From NCBI GenBank assembly GCA_963662515.1, contig OY759675.1, positions 2,170,001 through 2,234,000 of the forward strand: a stretch of DNA of 64,000 nt, given 5' to 3'. Source of the DNA: JAFGDI01 sp963662515. Lineage in GTDB: Bacteria; Planctomycetota; Phycisphaerae; Sedimentisphaerales; SM23-30. The notes beneath the pieces were generated by a model. That model did no database searches. It had not been told where the DNA came from and saw nothing but the letters and a program-made list of their open reading frames with translations. Of the stretch, positions 43,411-52,219 are shown piece by piece (the first letter of the stretch is position 1; the number at the start of each line of letters is the position of its first letter). The translations under genes were made by a program, and so were the position numbers.

Positions 43411-44646
43411 ATGGAATTATCAAATATACCTGAGATATTGGATGAGTTGCGTGCCGGGCGTATGATCGTTCTGGTAGATGATGAAGACCGGGAAAATGAG
43501 GGCGATTTAGTCTGTGCCTCGGAGAAGTGCACACCCGAGATAGTCAATTTCATGGCAACTCATGGCCGGGGCCTGATCTGTGTTTCACTGGAAGCCACAC
43601 GCTGTCAGGAATTGAACCTTCACCCTCAATGCTCAAATAACACCGCAGCACTGGGCACAGCGTTTACCGTTTCTGTTGATGCCGCCCACGGCATTACAAC
43701 AGGCATATCAGCAGCAGATCGCAATCTGACTATCCACGAGCTGTTACGCTCAGATGCCAAGCCCACAGACCTTGCTCGTCCCGGGCATATTTTCCCCTTA
43801 ACAGCCCGTCCGGGCGGCGTATTAGTGCGGGTAGGTCAGACCGAAGGCTCTCTGGACTTAGCCAGATTAGCCGGCCTTTACCCATCGGGTGTGATATGTG
43901 AGATAATGAATGATGATGGCACAATGGCTCGCGTGCCGGAACTTAAGGAATACTGCCGCAAGCATGGTCTGAAAATGACAAGTGTAGCCAAACTTGTCGA
44001 GTATCGTATGCAGACAGAAAAATCACTTGTCCGTCGCATCGAAGAAGTAGAAATGCCCACAGACTGCGGTATCTTTCGCCTGATCGGGTATGAAACACTG
44101 GTTGATAATCATATCCACCTGGCTTTGTGTAAAGGCGATGTAGGCCTGCTGGGCCCGGATGGTAAGGTTATTGAGCAAAAAGAAGTTGTACCAGTGCGTG
44201 TTCACAGCGAATGTCTGACCGGCGATGTATTTCATTCTATGCGTTGCGATTGTGGCAGCCAGTTGCATGAGGCAATGCGTATGATAGACCAACATGGCAA
44301 GGGAGCTGTTATCTACCTGCGTCAGGAAGGTCGCGGCATAGGTCTGGCCGCCAAACTTAAAGCATATAAATTGCAGCAAAATGGCATGGATACGGTCCAG
44401 GCCAATATAGCACTCGGTTATGATGCAGATAAAAGAGATTTTGGCCTGGGTGCTCATATCTGTCGTGATCTTGGCATTTCTCGCATAGCCAATATTACCA
44501 ACAATCCTCTCAAAACTGACCGCTTGAGAGTATTCGGCATAAGCGTGGAAGAGCAGATCCCGCTGGAATTTCCGCCTAATGAGCACAATTATAAATATAT
44601 GAAGACCAAAAAAGATCTCATGGGCCATTGTTTAAGGCATCTATAG
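43411..44646 (+). CDS. ribBA: Bifunctional 3,4-DHBP synthase / GTP cyclohydrolase II
   Basis: 411 aa, complete in both halves. Residues 1-200 are DHBP synthase (VLVDDEDRENEGDLVCASE and ATHGRGLICVSLEATRCQEL). Residues about 210-400 are GTP cyclohydrolase II, with the zinc-binding Cys residues in HSECLTGDVFHSMRCDCGSQ and the motif YLRQEGRGIGLAAKLKAY. RibBA supplies both precursors of riboflavin synthesis: formate plus DHBP from ribulose-5-phosphate, and the pyrimidine from GTP. An extended -10 site, TATGCTATAAT ending at 43287, lies about 125 bp upstream. No FMN riboswitch pattern is visible. It precedes cobA-hemD by 41 bp, so they form a cofactor operon. Confidence 0.97.
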   Translation: MELSNIPEILDELRAGRMIVLVDDEDRENEGDLVCASEKCTPEIVNFMATHGRGLICVSLEATRCQELNLHPQCSNNTAALGTAFTVSVDAAHGITTGISAADRNLTIHELLRSDAKPTDLARPGHIFPLTARPGGVLVRVGQTEGSLDLARLAGLYPSGVICEIMNDDGTMARVPELKEYCRKHGLKMTSVAKLVEYRMQTEKSLVRRIEEVEMPTDCGIFRLIGYETLVDNHIHLALCKGDVGLLGPDGKVIEQKEVVPVRVHSECLTGDVFHSMRCDCGSQLHEAMRMIDQHGKGAVIYLRQEGRGIGLAAKLKAYKLQQNGMDTVQANIALGYDADKRDFGLGAHICRDLGISRIANITNNPLKTDRLRVFGISVEEQIPLEFPPNEHNYKYMKTKKDLMGHCLRHL

Positions 44647-44687
44647 TACATCATATAAACACTTAACATACCTGGAGTGTACATATA

Positions 44688-46232
44688 ATGCAAAAGGTTC
44701 GGATGAGTCAAATTGATGGCGGAGTAGTCTATCTGGCCGGCGCTGGCCCGGGCGACCCTGGATTGATAACAGTCCGGGCACTGGATCTGCTCACTCGTGC
44801 TGATGTGATTGTGTATGACTATCTGGCCAATGAATGCTTACTGGACCATGCCCGTCCGGAAGCTGAGCTGATATATGTCGGCAAGAAAGCCGGTCAGCAC
44901 AGTATGCCACAGGAAAGCATCAACGAACTTTTAGTAAATTTGGGACAAAAAGGCCTTGAAGTATTGCGATTAAAGGGTGGCGATCCATTTATATTTGGTC
45001 GCGGCGGCGAAGAAGCTCAGGCCCTTGCTCAAGCTGGTGTAAAATTTGAGGTTGTACCCGGCGTAACCGCTGGCAGTGCCGTAGCCGCGTATAGCGGTAT
45101 TCCGATAACCCAGCGAAATATTGTCAGTACAGTATGTTTTATTACCGGACATGAAGACCCGACTAAAGAAGGCTCTCAGGTCAACTGGCAGTCACTTGCC
45201 GGTTTGGGCGGCACTCTGGTATTTTATATGGGAGTAAAACACCTGCCTGAAATTTCCCGTGAATTGATCAGCAATGGTCTGTCTCAGGCAACACCGACAG
45301 CCATAATTGAAAAAGGCACTCGCAGCAGCCAGAGAACTATAACTGCCCGACTTGACGAAATAGCTCAAGCTGCCGCTTCAGCAAAAGTTTCCCCTCCTGC
45401 AATAATAGTTGTAGGCCAGGTGGTATCTTTGCGCGAACAGATCAGTTGGTATGAAAAACGCCCACTCTTTGGCAAAACGATAGCAATCACTCGTGCGCGT
45501 GCCCAGGCGAGCAGCCTGAGGGAAATATTAACAGAGCTGGGAGCAGAGGTAGTAGAGTTTCCCACGATAAAGACTTTACCACCTGATGATATATCACCCC
45601 TGGAAACAGCTATAATCGAGATCCATAAATACAACTGGTTGATATTTACCAGCGTCAATGGAGTTGAGAGCTTTTTTGAAACAATGTTTAATCTGGGACT
45701 TGATAGTCGCCGGGTTTCTGGGGTTCAGATCTGTGCTATCGGCCCGGCAACAGCAGATAAATTACGCATATACGGTATAATAGCCGACCTGATGCCGGAG
45801 AAGTTTGTGGCTGAAGCTATTGCAGATGCCTTTGAGCGATCTGGAGGAGTTTCAGGCCAGAATATACTTCTGCCTCGTGCTGATATTGCCAGACCTGTTC
45901 TGACTGAACTACTTGAGGCTATGGATGCAGTGGTTAATGAAGTTACCGCCTATAAGACGATCGCCGACACCGGCAACTGTCAGCAGCTGCAAGAGCTGCT
46001 GACCAATGATAAACTTGACTATATAACATTCAGCAGCTCCTCGACTGTTAAGAATTTCTTTGAGCACATCAGTGCTGATTCACTTTCAGGCAAGAAAACA
46101 AAACTGGCCAGTATTGGTCCTATTACCAGCCAGACATTAAACGAGTATGGATTTGAGCCGGCAGTTGAGGCCACTCAATATACTATAGATGGAATGGTCA
46201 TGGCTATTATTGATAACTGTCACAATCTGTAG
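44688..46232 (+). CDS. cobA-hemD: Uroporphyrinogen-III C-methyltransferase / uroporphyrinogen-III synthase
   Basis: 514 aa, a known fusion. The first ~250 residues are the SAM-dependent methyltransferase (VYLAGAGPGDPGLITVRALD, LKGGDPFIFGRGGEEAQAL, PGVTAGSAVAAYSGIPITQR). The rest is HemD (KTIAITRARAQASSLREILT, IFTSVNGVESFFETMF, ILLPRADIARPVLTELLEAM). The protein closes hydroxymethylbilane to uroporphyrinogen III and then methylates it toward precorrin-2 for siroheme or cobalamin. It follows ribBA. No hemA, hemC or hemB gene is in the window. Confidence 0.96.
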   Translation: MQKVRMSQIDGGVVYLAGAGPGDPGLITVRALDLLTRADVIVYDYLANECLLDHARPEAELIYVGKKAGQHSMPQESINELLVNLGQKGLEVLRLKGGDPFIFGRGGEEAQALAQAGVKFEVVPGVTAGSAVAAYSGIPITQRNIVSTVCFITGHEDPTKEGSQVNWQSLAGLGGTLVFYMGVKHLPEISRELISNGLSQATPTAIIEKGTRSSQRTITARLDEIAQAAASAKVSPPAIIVVGQVVSLREQISWYEKRPLFGKTIAITRARAQASSLREILTELGAEVVEFPTIKTLPPDDISPLETAIIEIHKYNWLIFTSVNGVESFFETMFNLGLDSRRVSGVQICAIGPATADKLRIYGIIADLMPEKFVAEAIADAFERSGGVSGQNILLPRADIARPVLTELLEAMDAVVNEVTAYKTIADTGNCQQLQELLTNDKLDYITFSSSSTVKNFFEHISADSLSGKKTKLASIGPITSQTLNEYGFEPAVEATQYTIDGMVMAIIDNCHNL

Positions 46233-46248
46233 GAAAATGCGATTGTGA

Positions 46249-47880
46249 CTATTGCTTCTTTCTGTTCCGGCGGAGATTATTCAGAAAGGCCAGAGTTATA
46301 ATAAATAATACCAGTGCCAGAGCCGAAAGCATCAGATCACCTGCAGGATTAGCTCCTGTGAGCCTTTTATTCCCTGCGGAATTAAAACTCATTACGGCCA
46401 TTTGATATAGCCCTGTCATGGTAATAGCAAACATAATAATAGCCGGAATAATCAGCATTCGATATGGCCGGCTATTCTTTTTGAGCCACACCCATAGTGT
46501 CACAAAGGTAAATAAGGCTATTAACTGGTTGGCACAGCCAAATATTGGCCAGATTATGCTATAGTCACACATGCCCAGTGCCCCGCCGCAGGCGACAGTA
46601 AACAATGAAGCCGCATATTTATTTGACATCAACTGCCTGAGCCCCAGCCTATCAAATACAGTCATTTCTTCAGCCATATTCTGCATTATATAACGGGCAA
46701 CCCTTGCCACTGAATCAAGACTGGTCAGGGCAAATGATGAAACAGTAAGAGTAATAAATGCACTGACAGTATCAACCGGTAAACCAAAGACCTTGAGAAT
46801 TCCACCTAAACCGCTGGCAAAAATGGTTAAGGGATTTTTAAGTTCTGAATATTCCTGACTGGTAAAACTCGCCGCAACCAACAATGCAATAATAGCCAGC
46901 ACACATTCTACCAGCATTCCACCTCCGGCAATAGGTAAGGCATCAGACTGCCGGAACAACTGTTTAGAGGTAGTAGCGGAGGCAAACATTGCATGATAGC
47001 CCGAAATAGCACCGCAGGCCACAGTAATGAATAGATATGGGAACAGGTATTTGTCGCCATTTACAACAAAAGAAGTAAAAGCCGGCATTTTAATTTCCGG
47101 ACTTGCAAATACAACGCCAAAAACACTCAGTATTATAAGTGCCAACAGAAAGAAACTATTAAGATAATCACGAGGTTGTAATAATACCCAGACAGGAGTA
47201 ACAGAAGCCGTGGCTATATAAATTAAAATAAGGTACAACCAAACACTTTTATTTAATGCTAAAGGAAAAGCATTTCCCAGCCATAGACATATAAGCATCA
47301 TAATTAGTGCAATAACTGTAGCAGGCAACAACTTTAACCTTAACCGATTAAGCATAAGACCAAATATAATAGCCACTAATATGAACAGCGAAGAAGAACT
47401 GGCCGCAGCGGGCATCTGGGCAAAGCTGCCTGATACTACATTTACAAAGGCGGCTATTACAAGCAATGAGGTAAGCCAGATATATAGTGAAAATATCCGG
47501 AAGCTCGTCATCCCTATATTCGACTGTATAACCTTACTGAGATCTTTGCCATTATGACAAACTGAAGCCAGTAGTGCGCCAAAATCATGGACCATTCCGA
47601 TAAATATCCCGGCAAAGATTATCCAGAGCAAAACCGGAACCCAGCCGAATACACCCGCGACTATAGGGCCGATTATTGGTGCTGCTCCTGCTATTGAAGC
47701 AAAATGATGACCAAATAAAACAGGTAAGGCTGTTGGTACATAGTCTGTTCCATCATTGAGTTGATGAGATGGTGTTACCTGAGAATCATCAACGCCCCAC
47801 CAGCGAGCCAGAGCCCTACCGTAAGTAAAATATGCCAAAACAAATACACCAATAGCGAGCAAAACTATAACACTTGACAT
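46249..47880 (-). CDS. cstA: Carbon starvation protein CstA family (peptide transporter)
   Basis: 543 aa, multi-spanning membrane protein. The family start is seen as VLLAIGVFVLAYFTYGRALA, with later segments DFGALLASVCHNGKDLSKVI and GYHAMFASATTSKQLFR. CstA imports peptides, and YjiY/BtsT homologues import pyruvate. The 17-bp gap to cobA-hemD is convergent. A weak TATAAT at 47958-47963 on the complement could drive it. Confidence 0.93.
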   Translation of the reverse strand: MSSVIVLLAIGVFVLAYFTYGRALARWWGVDDSQVTPSHQLNDGTDYVPTALPVLFGHHFASIAGAAPIIGPIVAGVFGWVPVLLWIIFAGIFIGMVHDFGALLASVCHNGKDLSKVIQSNIGMTSFRIFSLYIWLTSLLVIAAFVNVVSGSFAQMPAAASSSSLFILVAIIFGLMLNRLRLKLLPATVIALIMMLICLWLGNAFPLALNKSVWLYLILIYIATASVTPVWVLLQPRDYLNSFFLLALIILSVFGVVFASPEIKMPAFTSFVVNGDKYLFPYLFITVACGAISGYHAMFASATTSKQLFRQSDALPIAGGGMLVECVLAIIALLVAASFTSQEYSELKNPLTIFASGLGGILKVFGLPVDTVSAFITLTVSSFALTSLDSVARVARYIMQNMAEEMTVFDRLGLRQLMSNKYAASLFTVACGGALGMCDYSIIWPIFGCANQLIALFTFVTLWVWLKKNSRPYRMLIIPAIIMFAITMTGLYQMAVMSFNSAGNKRLTGANPAGDLMLSALALVLFIITLAFLNNLRRNRKKQ

Positions 47881-48021
47881 AACTATCTGGCCTGCAAAAT
47901 ATTACGCTAAATAGAACAAACTAAACAATAACTTATTAAATAAAAAACAACCACAACATTATACCTTGCAGAAGATGAACATTAAAGTGTTTTTTATTAA
48001 CCATTTCACCCAAAAAAAATA

Positions 48022-48064
48022 CCCCCGGCATAAAACCCTTTACAGGTTCTCTTTATGCCGGGGG
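48022..48064 (-). terminator. Terminator of the LamG protein gene
   Basis: CCCCCGGCATAAA (48022-48034) and TTTATGCCGGGGG (48052-48064) pair perfectly over 13 bp. A-rich sequence on the left arm side gives the U-run for the minus strand. Confidence 0.9.
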
Positions 48065-48110
48065 CATGTAATAACTCAAACAGTAAAACTACTATTTGAT
48101 ATATTATAAC

Positions 48111-50420
48111 TTAGTTAACACAACCTGGATACAAGCCGCACTCGAGCCAACGAGAGGCTAAAATAGCCAGATCAAGAACATTAACCTCACAGTCATCATT
48201 GATATCATACTTGGCCAGAGGCTTACTTGACTGTACACAAATTGTGTCGCTGCCGGTAACATTATAGTAGTTTTCAGCAACCTGCAATTCAGTGATAGCA
48301 TAGTTTGACAGTTTAATCTCATCAATTGCACCAACAAAGAACTTTTCATTGGTCTGCAGAGAACCGATCACTATCCTGCTTGGAGCATCCTTAGTACCTG
48401 TAGGTGCTACAGCAGTGGCTTCTCTTTCGCCGTCAACATACAATGCTATGTCACCGGTAATATGGTTACGAGTAGCAACCAGATAATGCCAATTACCATC
48501 AACAATATTAGTTGTGCCCTTAATAGTAGTAGCGCCACCACCGGTACGACCTACACCAAAGGCAAAAACATTGCCAACCAGAGCTGTGCCAAAATCATGC
48601 TGATCACCCGGCAATTCAGCATCCACCAAACCAAAACCATTATACCAGCCGCCACCATCGGAAGCCGCAACACTGGTCTTAATCCACATTTCAATAGTCA
48701 TACTATTCTGAATTGAGCGGCCTACTTCTACAGCCTCTGGTGCGCCGTTCAGATTGAGAGCTTTGCCAAAAGCAGCATTATAGCTATCGACATAACTAAA
48801 TACAGTTGATTCATTTACTGGTTCACCATTATAGCCGGTTACTGAATCATTGAGATTATCGCTAAAGCTGTAGTGAGCTATAAGGCCTTCAACTTCCAAC
48901 AACGCCACAGCAGAATAAACTTTATTATTGCTGGTATTATTTACTACGCAATAATAATAGCCCTGATCCTGTGCAGCGATACCTGTCAGTTCCAATTTAT
49001 CTGAATTTGAACCAACCTGTACATCATCATCAAATGTACTGTTAGACTGATCCAGAGATCTGAACCAGATAAAACTAGGAGTGGTAATACTGGTTGCCGC
49101 AATACTCATACTGAATGTTGAGCCTGCCACAACCACACCACCAACAGGCTGTGCGGTAATAACCGGCACTGAATACAAAGACTGGAATGAGGAGAAAGGA
49201 CTGCAAACAGCATTAGGATCTGTCAGTTCAGCAAGAGTGCTTTCGCCTGGTTCAAATGAATCATTTGAACCTGTTCTCAGCCCAACTACCGCCCACTTAT
49301 ACCTGGTATCAAATTTCAGATCAGTCTGAATTGATGCTGTAACGCTACTGCCTGGAGCATTCAGCTTGCCCACGCAATATATATTAGGATCTGAAGTGTT
49401 AACTTCTCCAACAAATACATACTGTTCAGCAAGAGCAGTACCGGTAACCACAGCATTATCCCAACTGAGAGTTACATCAACATCCTGATTGATCAGATCT
49501 GCAACCTGAACCACAGGCTGGGGCTGCTGTACCGAAGAACCATAAAGGAATTCCCCGGCTGTCAGTGCGCCATCAGAGATACGAACCTCATCAAAATAAC
49601 CATAACCACGATCACGATGTTGACCCTCAAACAGACCGCGACCAACGGTAAAGGTACCGGCATCCCAGTCACCACCATCACCAGCACCTGTGCTCAAGGC
49701 CGGATTAGTTGTATTCTGAATATCAGCCTGACCGATCAATTCATAGCCATTACCTGAACCAAGAATGTTCATATAAAGATACATCTTGCTTCCATCGCTT
49801 ACAGCTGCCAGAGCCGTCCATGGTACCAGACGGTCACCTGACTCATTGCCCGAAACAAAATTATATCCCTGCCTTACATTTTCTGTGTTTATCTGATGCC
49901 AGACACCAGAAGCATCACAAAACTTGAATGAATAACCATTTCTGTCATTTACCTGAAGATAAAGGGCCGAAGTATTACCATTAGGACCTACATCGCCATT
50001 AGGCTGAGTATTGGCCCCGAGACTATCACGGCCAACGATTGTTCTCCAGTTACCATTTTCAAGTCTTACTACAGCTTCAATGGTAAATGCTGTTGGACTC
50101 CAGGTATTCATAGTGTTACACCACATACCCGGATCACCACCAGTATTTTTTACACTGCTGGTGCTTGATGGTGATGCTGTATCTGATCTGTAAGCATATC
50201 CGGCACCACCGCCAGTAGCCCATACCGATAGATGATTATCATTACCTGAAACATCCAGGATGTCAGCACTGTAAACACCATCACCACCACCGGTATTTAT
50301 TACATTTTCACCTGAGATACCGCCATCAAACTTCCAATGTGCCTTTGTAGTTGCTGCCGAAGCCATAGCACCGGCATAAACAAATCCAAGGGCCACTACT
50401 GCCATTGCGAATTTCTTCAT
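48111..50420 (-). CDS. Secreted LamG/Ig/dockerin-like surface protein
   Basis: About 769 aa. The ATG at 50420 has AGGAG at a good 7-nt distance; the ATG two codons earlier (50426) is only 1 nt from it. After a signal peptide (MKKFAMAVVALGFVYAGAMA) come a first LamG-type lectin domain (to about 290, with YFDEVRISDGALTAGEFL), a fibronectin-like stretch, an Ig-like domain (PVITAQPVGGVVVAGSTFSM, GYYYCVVNNTSNNKVYS), a second LamG domain (about 517-715, ending in IDEIKLSNYAITELQVAENY) and a C-terminal dockerin-like Ca-binding repeat (DINDDCEVNVLDLAILASRW). Such proteins bind sugars or anchor to surface partners in Sedimentisphaerales-type planctomycetes. The leader has a candidate structure at 50585-50654. 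Confidence 0.85.
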   Translation of the reverse strand: MKKFAMAVVALGFVYAGAMASAATTKAHWKFDGGISGENVINTGGGDGVYSADILDVSGNDNHLSVWATGGGAGYAYRSDTASPSSTSSVKNTGGDPGMWCNTMNTWSPTAFTIEAVVRLENGNWRTIVGRDSLGANTQPNGDVGPNGNTSALYLQVNDRNGYSFKFCDASGVWHQINTENVRQGYNFVSGNESGDRLVPWTALAAVSDGSKMYLYMNILGSGNGYELIGQADIQNTTNPALSTGAGDGGDWDAGTFTVGRGLFEGQHRDRGYGYFDEVRISDGALTAGEFLYGSSVQQPQPVVQVADLINQDVDVTLSWDNAVVTGTALAEQYVFVGEVNTSDPNIYCVGKLNAPGSSVTASIQTDLKFDTRYKWAVVGLRTGSNDSFEPGESTLAELTDPNAVCSPFSSFQSLYSVPVITAQPVGGVVVAGSTFSMSIAATSITTPSFIWFRSLDQSNSTFDDDVQVGSNSDKLELTGIAAQDQGYYYCVVNNTSNNKVYSAVALLEVEGLIAHYSFSDNLNDSVTGYNGEPVNESTVFSYVDSYNAAFGKALNLNGAPEAVEVGRSIQNSMTIEMWIKTSVAASDGGGWYNGFGLVDAELPGDQHDFGTALVGNVFAFGVGRTGGGATTIKGTTNIVDGNWHYLVATRNHITGDIALYVDGEREATAVAPTGTKDAPSRIVIGSLQTNEKFFVGAIDEIKLSNYAITELQVAENYYNVTGSDTICVQSSKPLAKYDINDDCEVNVLDLAILASRWLECGLYPGCVN

Positions 50421-50584
50421 TCTCATTCTCCTGATTCACATAGTATCAGTGTTTAAAATAACTGAAAACCGTTTCAATCATCCTGAACACTTCTTTAAAC
50501 ACAATTCATAAACACAAATGCAACACACAGGAACGAAAACGATCCTGTCATACATATTATTCTACTGGAGGTAAGTATCACCCT

Positions 50585-50654
50585 CTGAGCTGATCACTAA
50601 AACGGACCGCACAACGATACATCCACCTTTATACAGGACTTATCGTCAGCTCAG
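50585..50654 (-). promoter_or_regulatory. Candidate structured leader of the LamG gene
   Basis: CTGAGCTGA (50585-50593) and TCAGCTCAG (50646-50654) pair over 9 bp, and ACGATA near 50613 pairs with TATCGT next to the right arm. The 770-bp region upstream of the gene otherwise shows no gene or known riboswitch; it runs to yidD at 51194. Confidence 0.35.
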
Positions 50655-51194
50655 GGCAACTGGATAAATGAAAACTTACAGATGAGTCTCTTCTCTCTCC
50701 GGAACTACATTCAATAATTCTCTTATCCATCTTAAATGTGTGATTATTGGCAGGCTAAACAGGTTACTTTCGGTATATACCTGATAAACTATCTACTACA
50801 ATTCTCTCTCCTACTTTAATGTATGATTCAATTATAGTATGTTAAATCTATTAAAACAATTAAATTTTAATAACACAATTAGCACAGATAATACCCATAA
50901 TATGAAATACGGTACAATACAGCACAAGAGCTAATAGCAGTTAACCACTTATATAAACTAGAGTTAATTCTTCGATAGCTATTTATGGCCACAATAAACA
51001 GCCTGAACTATTCCTGATAAAAAAATAAGTTTTTTAAACAACTTCCCGCTAAAAAGAATCCTGGAAAACATAATACTTAAAGATTAAACCAGTTATGACG
51101 ATTATACTGACCGATCAGGCGAACCGGCGGCATAATGGTTTTTCCCTGAACATATGATCATATATATAAGATTATAAGACCTAAAATGCTTCGT

Positions 51195-51470
51195 TCAGTG
51201 CTCACGATCAAGAGGCACAGGATCATAGCCGCCTTTGGCAAATGGGTGGCAACGAAGAATACGCTTAACAGTCAGCCATAAGCCACGCACCGGCCCGTAC
51301 ATCAACAGGGCCTGACGACTATATTCACTGCAAGTAGGCACAAAACGACAAGAAACAGGCAAATATGGAGATATGCACAACTGGTAAAGCCGGATAAGAA
51401 ACACCATAAAAGCCAGAGCAGTCTTGTTGATCAACTTAACTATAAAGCAAATGGGTTTATTTCCGGCCAT
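51195..51470 (-). CDS. yidD: Membrane protein insertion efficiency factor
   Basis: 91 aa, as expected. The family signature is SPYLPVSCRFVPTCSEYSRQ, with the Cys residues and the C-terminal RCHPFAKGGYDPVP. YidD aids insertion of membrane proteins with YidC. It begins one base after the rnpA stop (TGATATG), the usual order in the rpmH-rnpA-yidD-yidC cluster. No yidC follows in this window; the next genes downstream are unrelated. Confidence 0.96.
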   Translation of the reverse strand: MAGNKPICFIVKLINKTALAFMVFLIRLYQLCISPYLPVSCRFVPTCSEYSRQALLMYGPVRGLWLTVKRILRCHPFAKGGYDPVPLDREH

Positions 51471-51471
51471 A

Positions 51472-51846
51472 TCAGAGTAACCCTTTCTTTTTGCTTCTTT
51501 TAGCTATACGGGCAGTAAGTGTCTTTAATGAGCTGATATAGACAATAGAAGAAATATTATCATTTGGCCTGGGTACTATAACAAAATCATATCCAGAGGG
51601 AATTTCCTGTCGGTTAAGCCTGAATGCTTCTCTTATACATCTTTTACAGCGATTTCGGGCGACTGCATTACCATATTTACGACCAATGGAAATACCAAAC
51701 CGGCTATAAGCCCGCTGATTGGGCATACCGTATATCAACAAATAACCATCAGCAGAACTGTTTTTTTCTCTGAAAACAGTCTGAAATGAATCTAAACCTG
51801 ACAATATAAGGCTTTTAGGTAATTTGTTACTGGCAGCTGGTTCCAT
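51472..51846 (-). CDS. rnpA: Ribonuclease P protein component
   Basis: 124 aa. The signature VARNRCKRCIREAFR is present, along with FGISIGRKYGNAVARN before it. RnpA binds the catalytic RNase P RNA and helps process tRNA 5' ends. A strong promoter lies just upstream. rpmH, which normally precedes rnpA, is not there; instead a MITE-like element lies about 85 bp upstream. Confidence 0.95.
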   Translation of the reverse strand: MEPAASNKLPKSLILSGLDSFQTVFREKNSSADGYLLIYGMPNQRAYSRFGISIGRKYGNAVARNRCKRCIREAFRLNRQEIPSGYDFVIVPRPNDNISSIVYISSLKTLTARIAKRSKKKGLL

Positions 51847-51883
51847 AGTATCTCAGTGTGTTTTTTCATATCAACTATGATCC

Positions 51884-51911
51884 ATTGTAATCACTATCAT
51901 ATTGCTGTCAA
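51884..51911 (-). promoter_or_regulatory. Consensus sigma-70 promoter of rnpA
   Basis: On the minus strand TTGACA (complement of 51906-51911), a 16-bp spacer and TACAAT (complement of 51884-51889) lie about 40 bp before the ATG of rnpA, just outside the MITE-like element. Confidence 0.8.
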
Positions 51912-51930
51912 GCAAGCATTGTATCCAGGC

Positions 51931-52196
51931 CAGGGCTAACGCATGAAAATTTCAGACAGGATAACCGACTGAGTACAGTCTGGATTTGCCGCAGTTTAAG
52001 CGTGACGGGTTTGAGTTTGTGAGCTTTCTTACCTTTTCGACCCTGATTCGCCTTAAATTGATAATTAAATCTCATAAGCCCCCGCTCGGGAGGGGAAATC
52101 TTTGCCGGACGATACCAAAGCAAGCTCAAGCTGCCAAAGATCCAGCCCGTAATCGGGCGGTTATCCTGTCAAATATTATTTCATGCGTTAGCCCTG
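51931..52196. mobile_element. MITE-like inverted-repeat element
   Basis: 266 bp bounded by perfect 18-bp inverted repeats, CAGGGCTAACGCATGAAA (51931-51948) and TTTCATGCGTTAGCCCTG (52179-52196). Inside them are perfect 13-bp arms GACAGGATAACCG (51955-51967) and CGGTTATCCTGTC (52158-52170), and further inward a weaker match (CTGGAT / ATCCAG and flanks). Near-identical 9-mers, TATCCAGGC (51922-51930) and TATCCCGGC (52198-52206), border it as a possible target duplication. It encodes no transposase; both strands only carry chance frames. It sits between rnpA and the GGDEF gene. It could also be a large structured RNA. Confidence 0.65.
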
Positions 52197-52219
52197 ATAT
52201 CCCGGCTTACAAACAATGA

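Noticed and set aside
51908..52219. Open frames inside the MITE-like element on both strands
   Set aside because: They arise from the inverted repeat and have no ribosome sites or family match.
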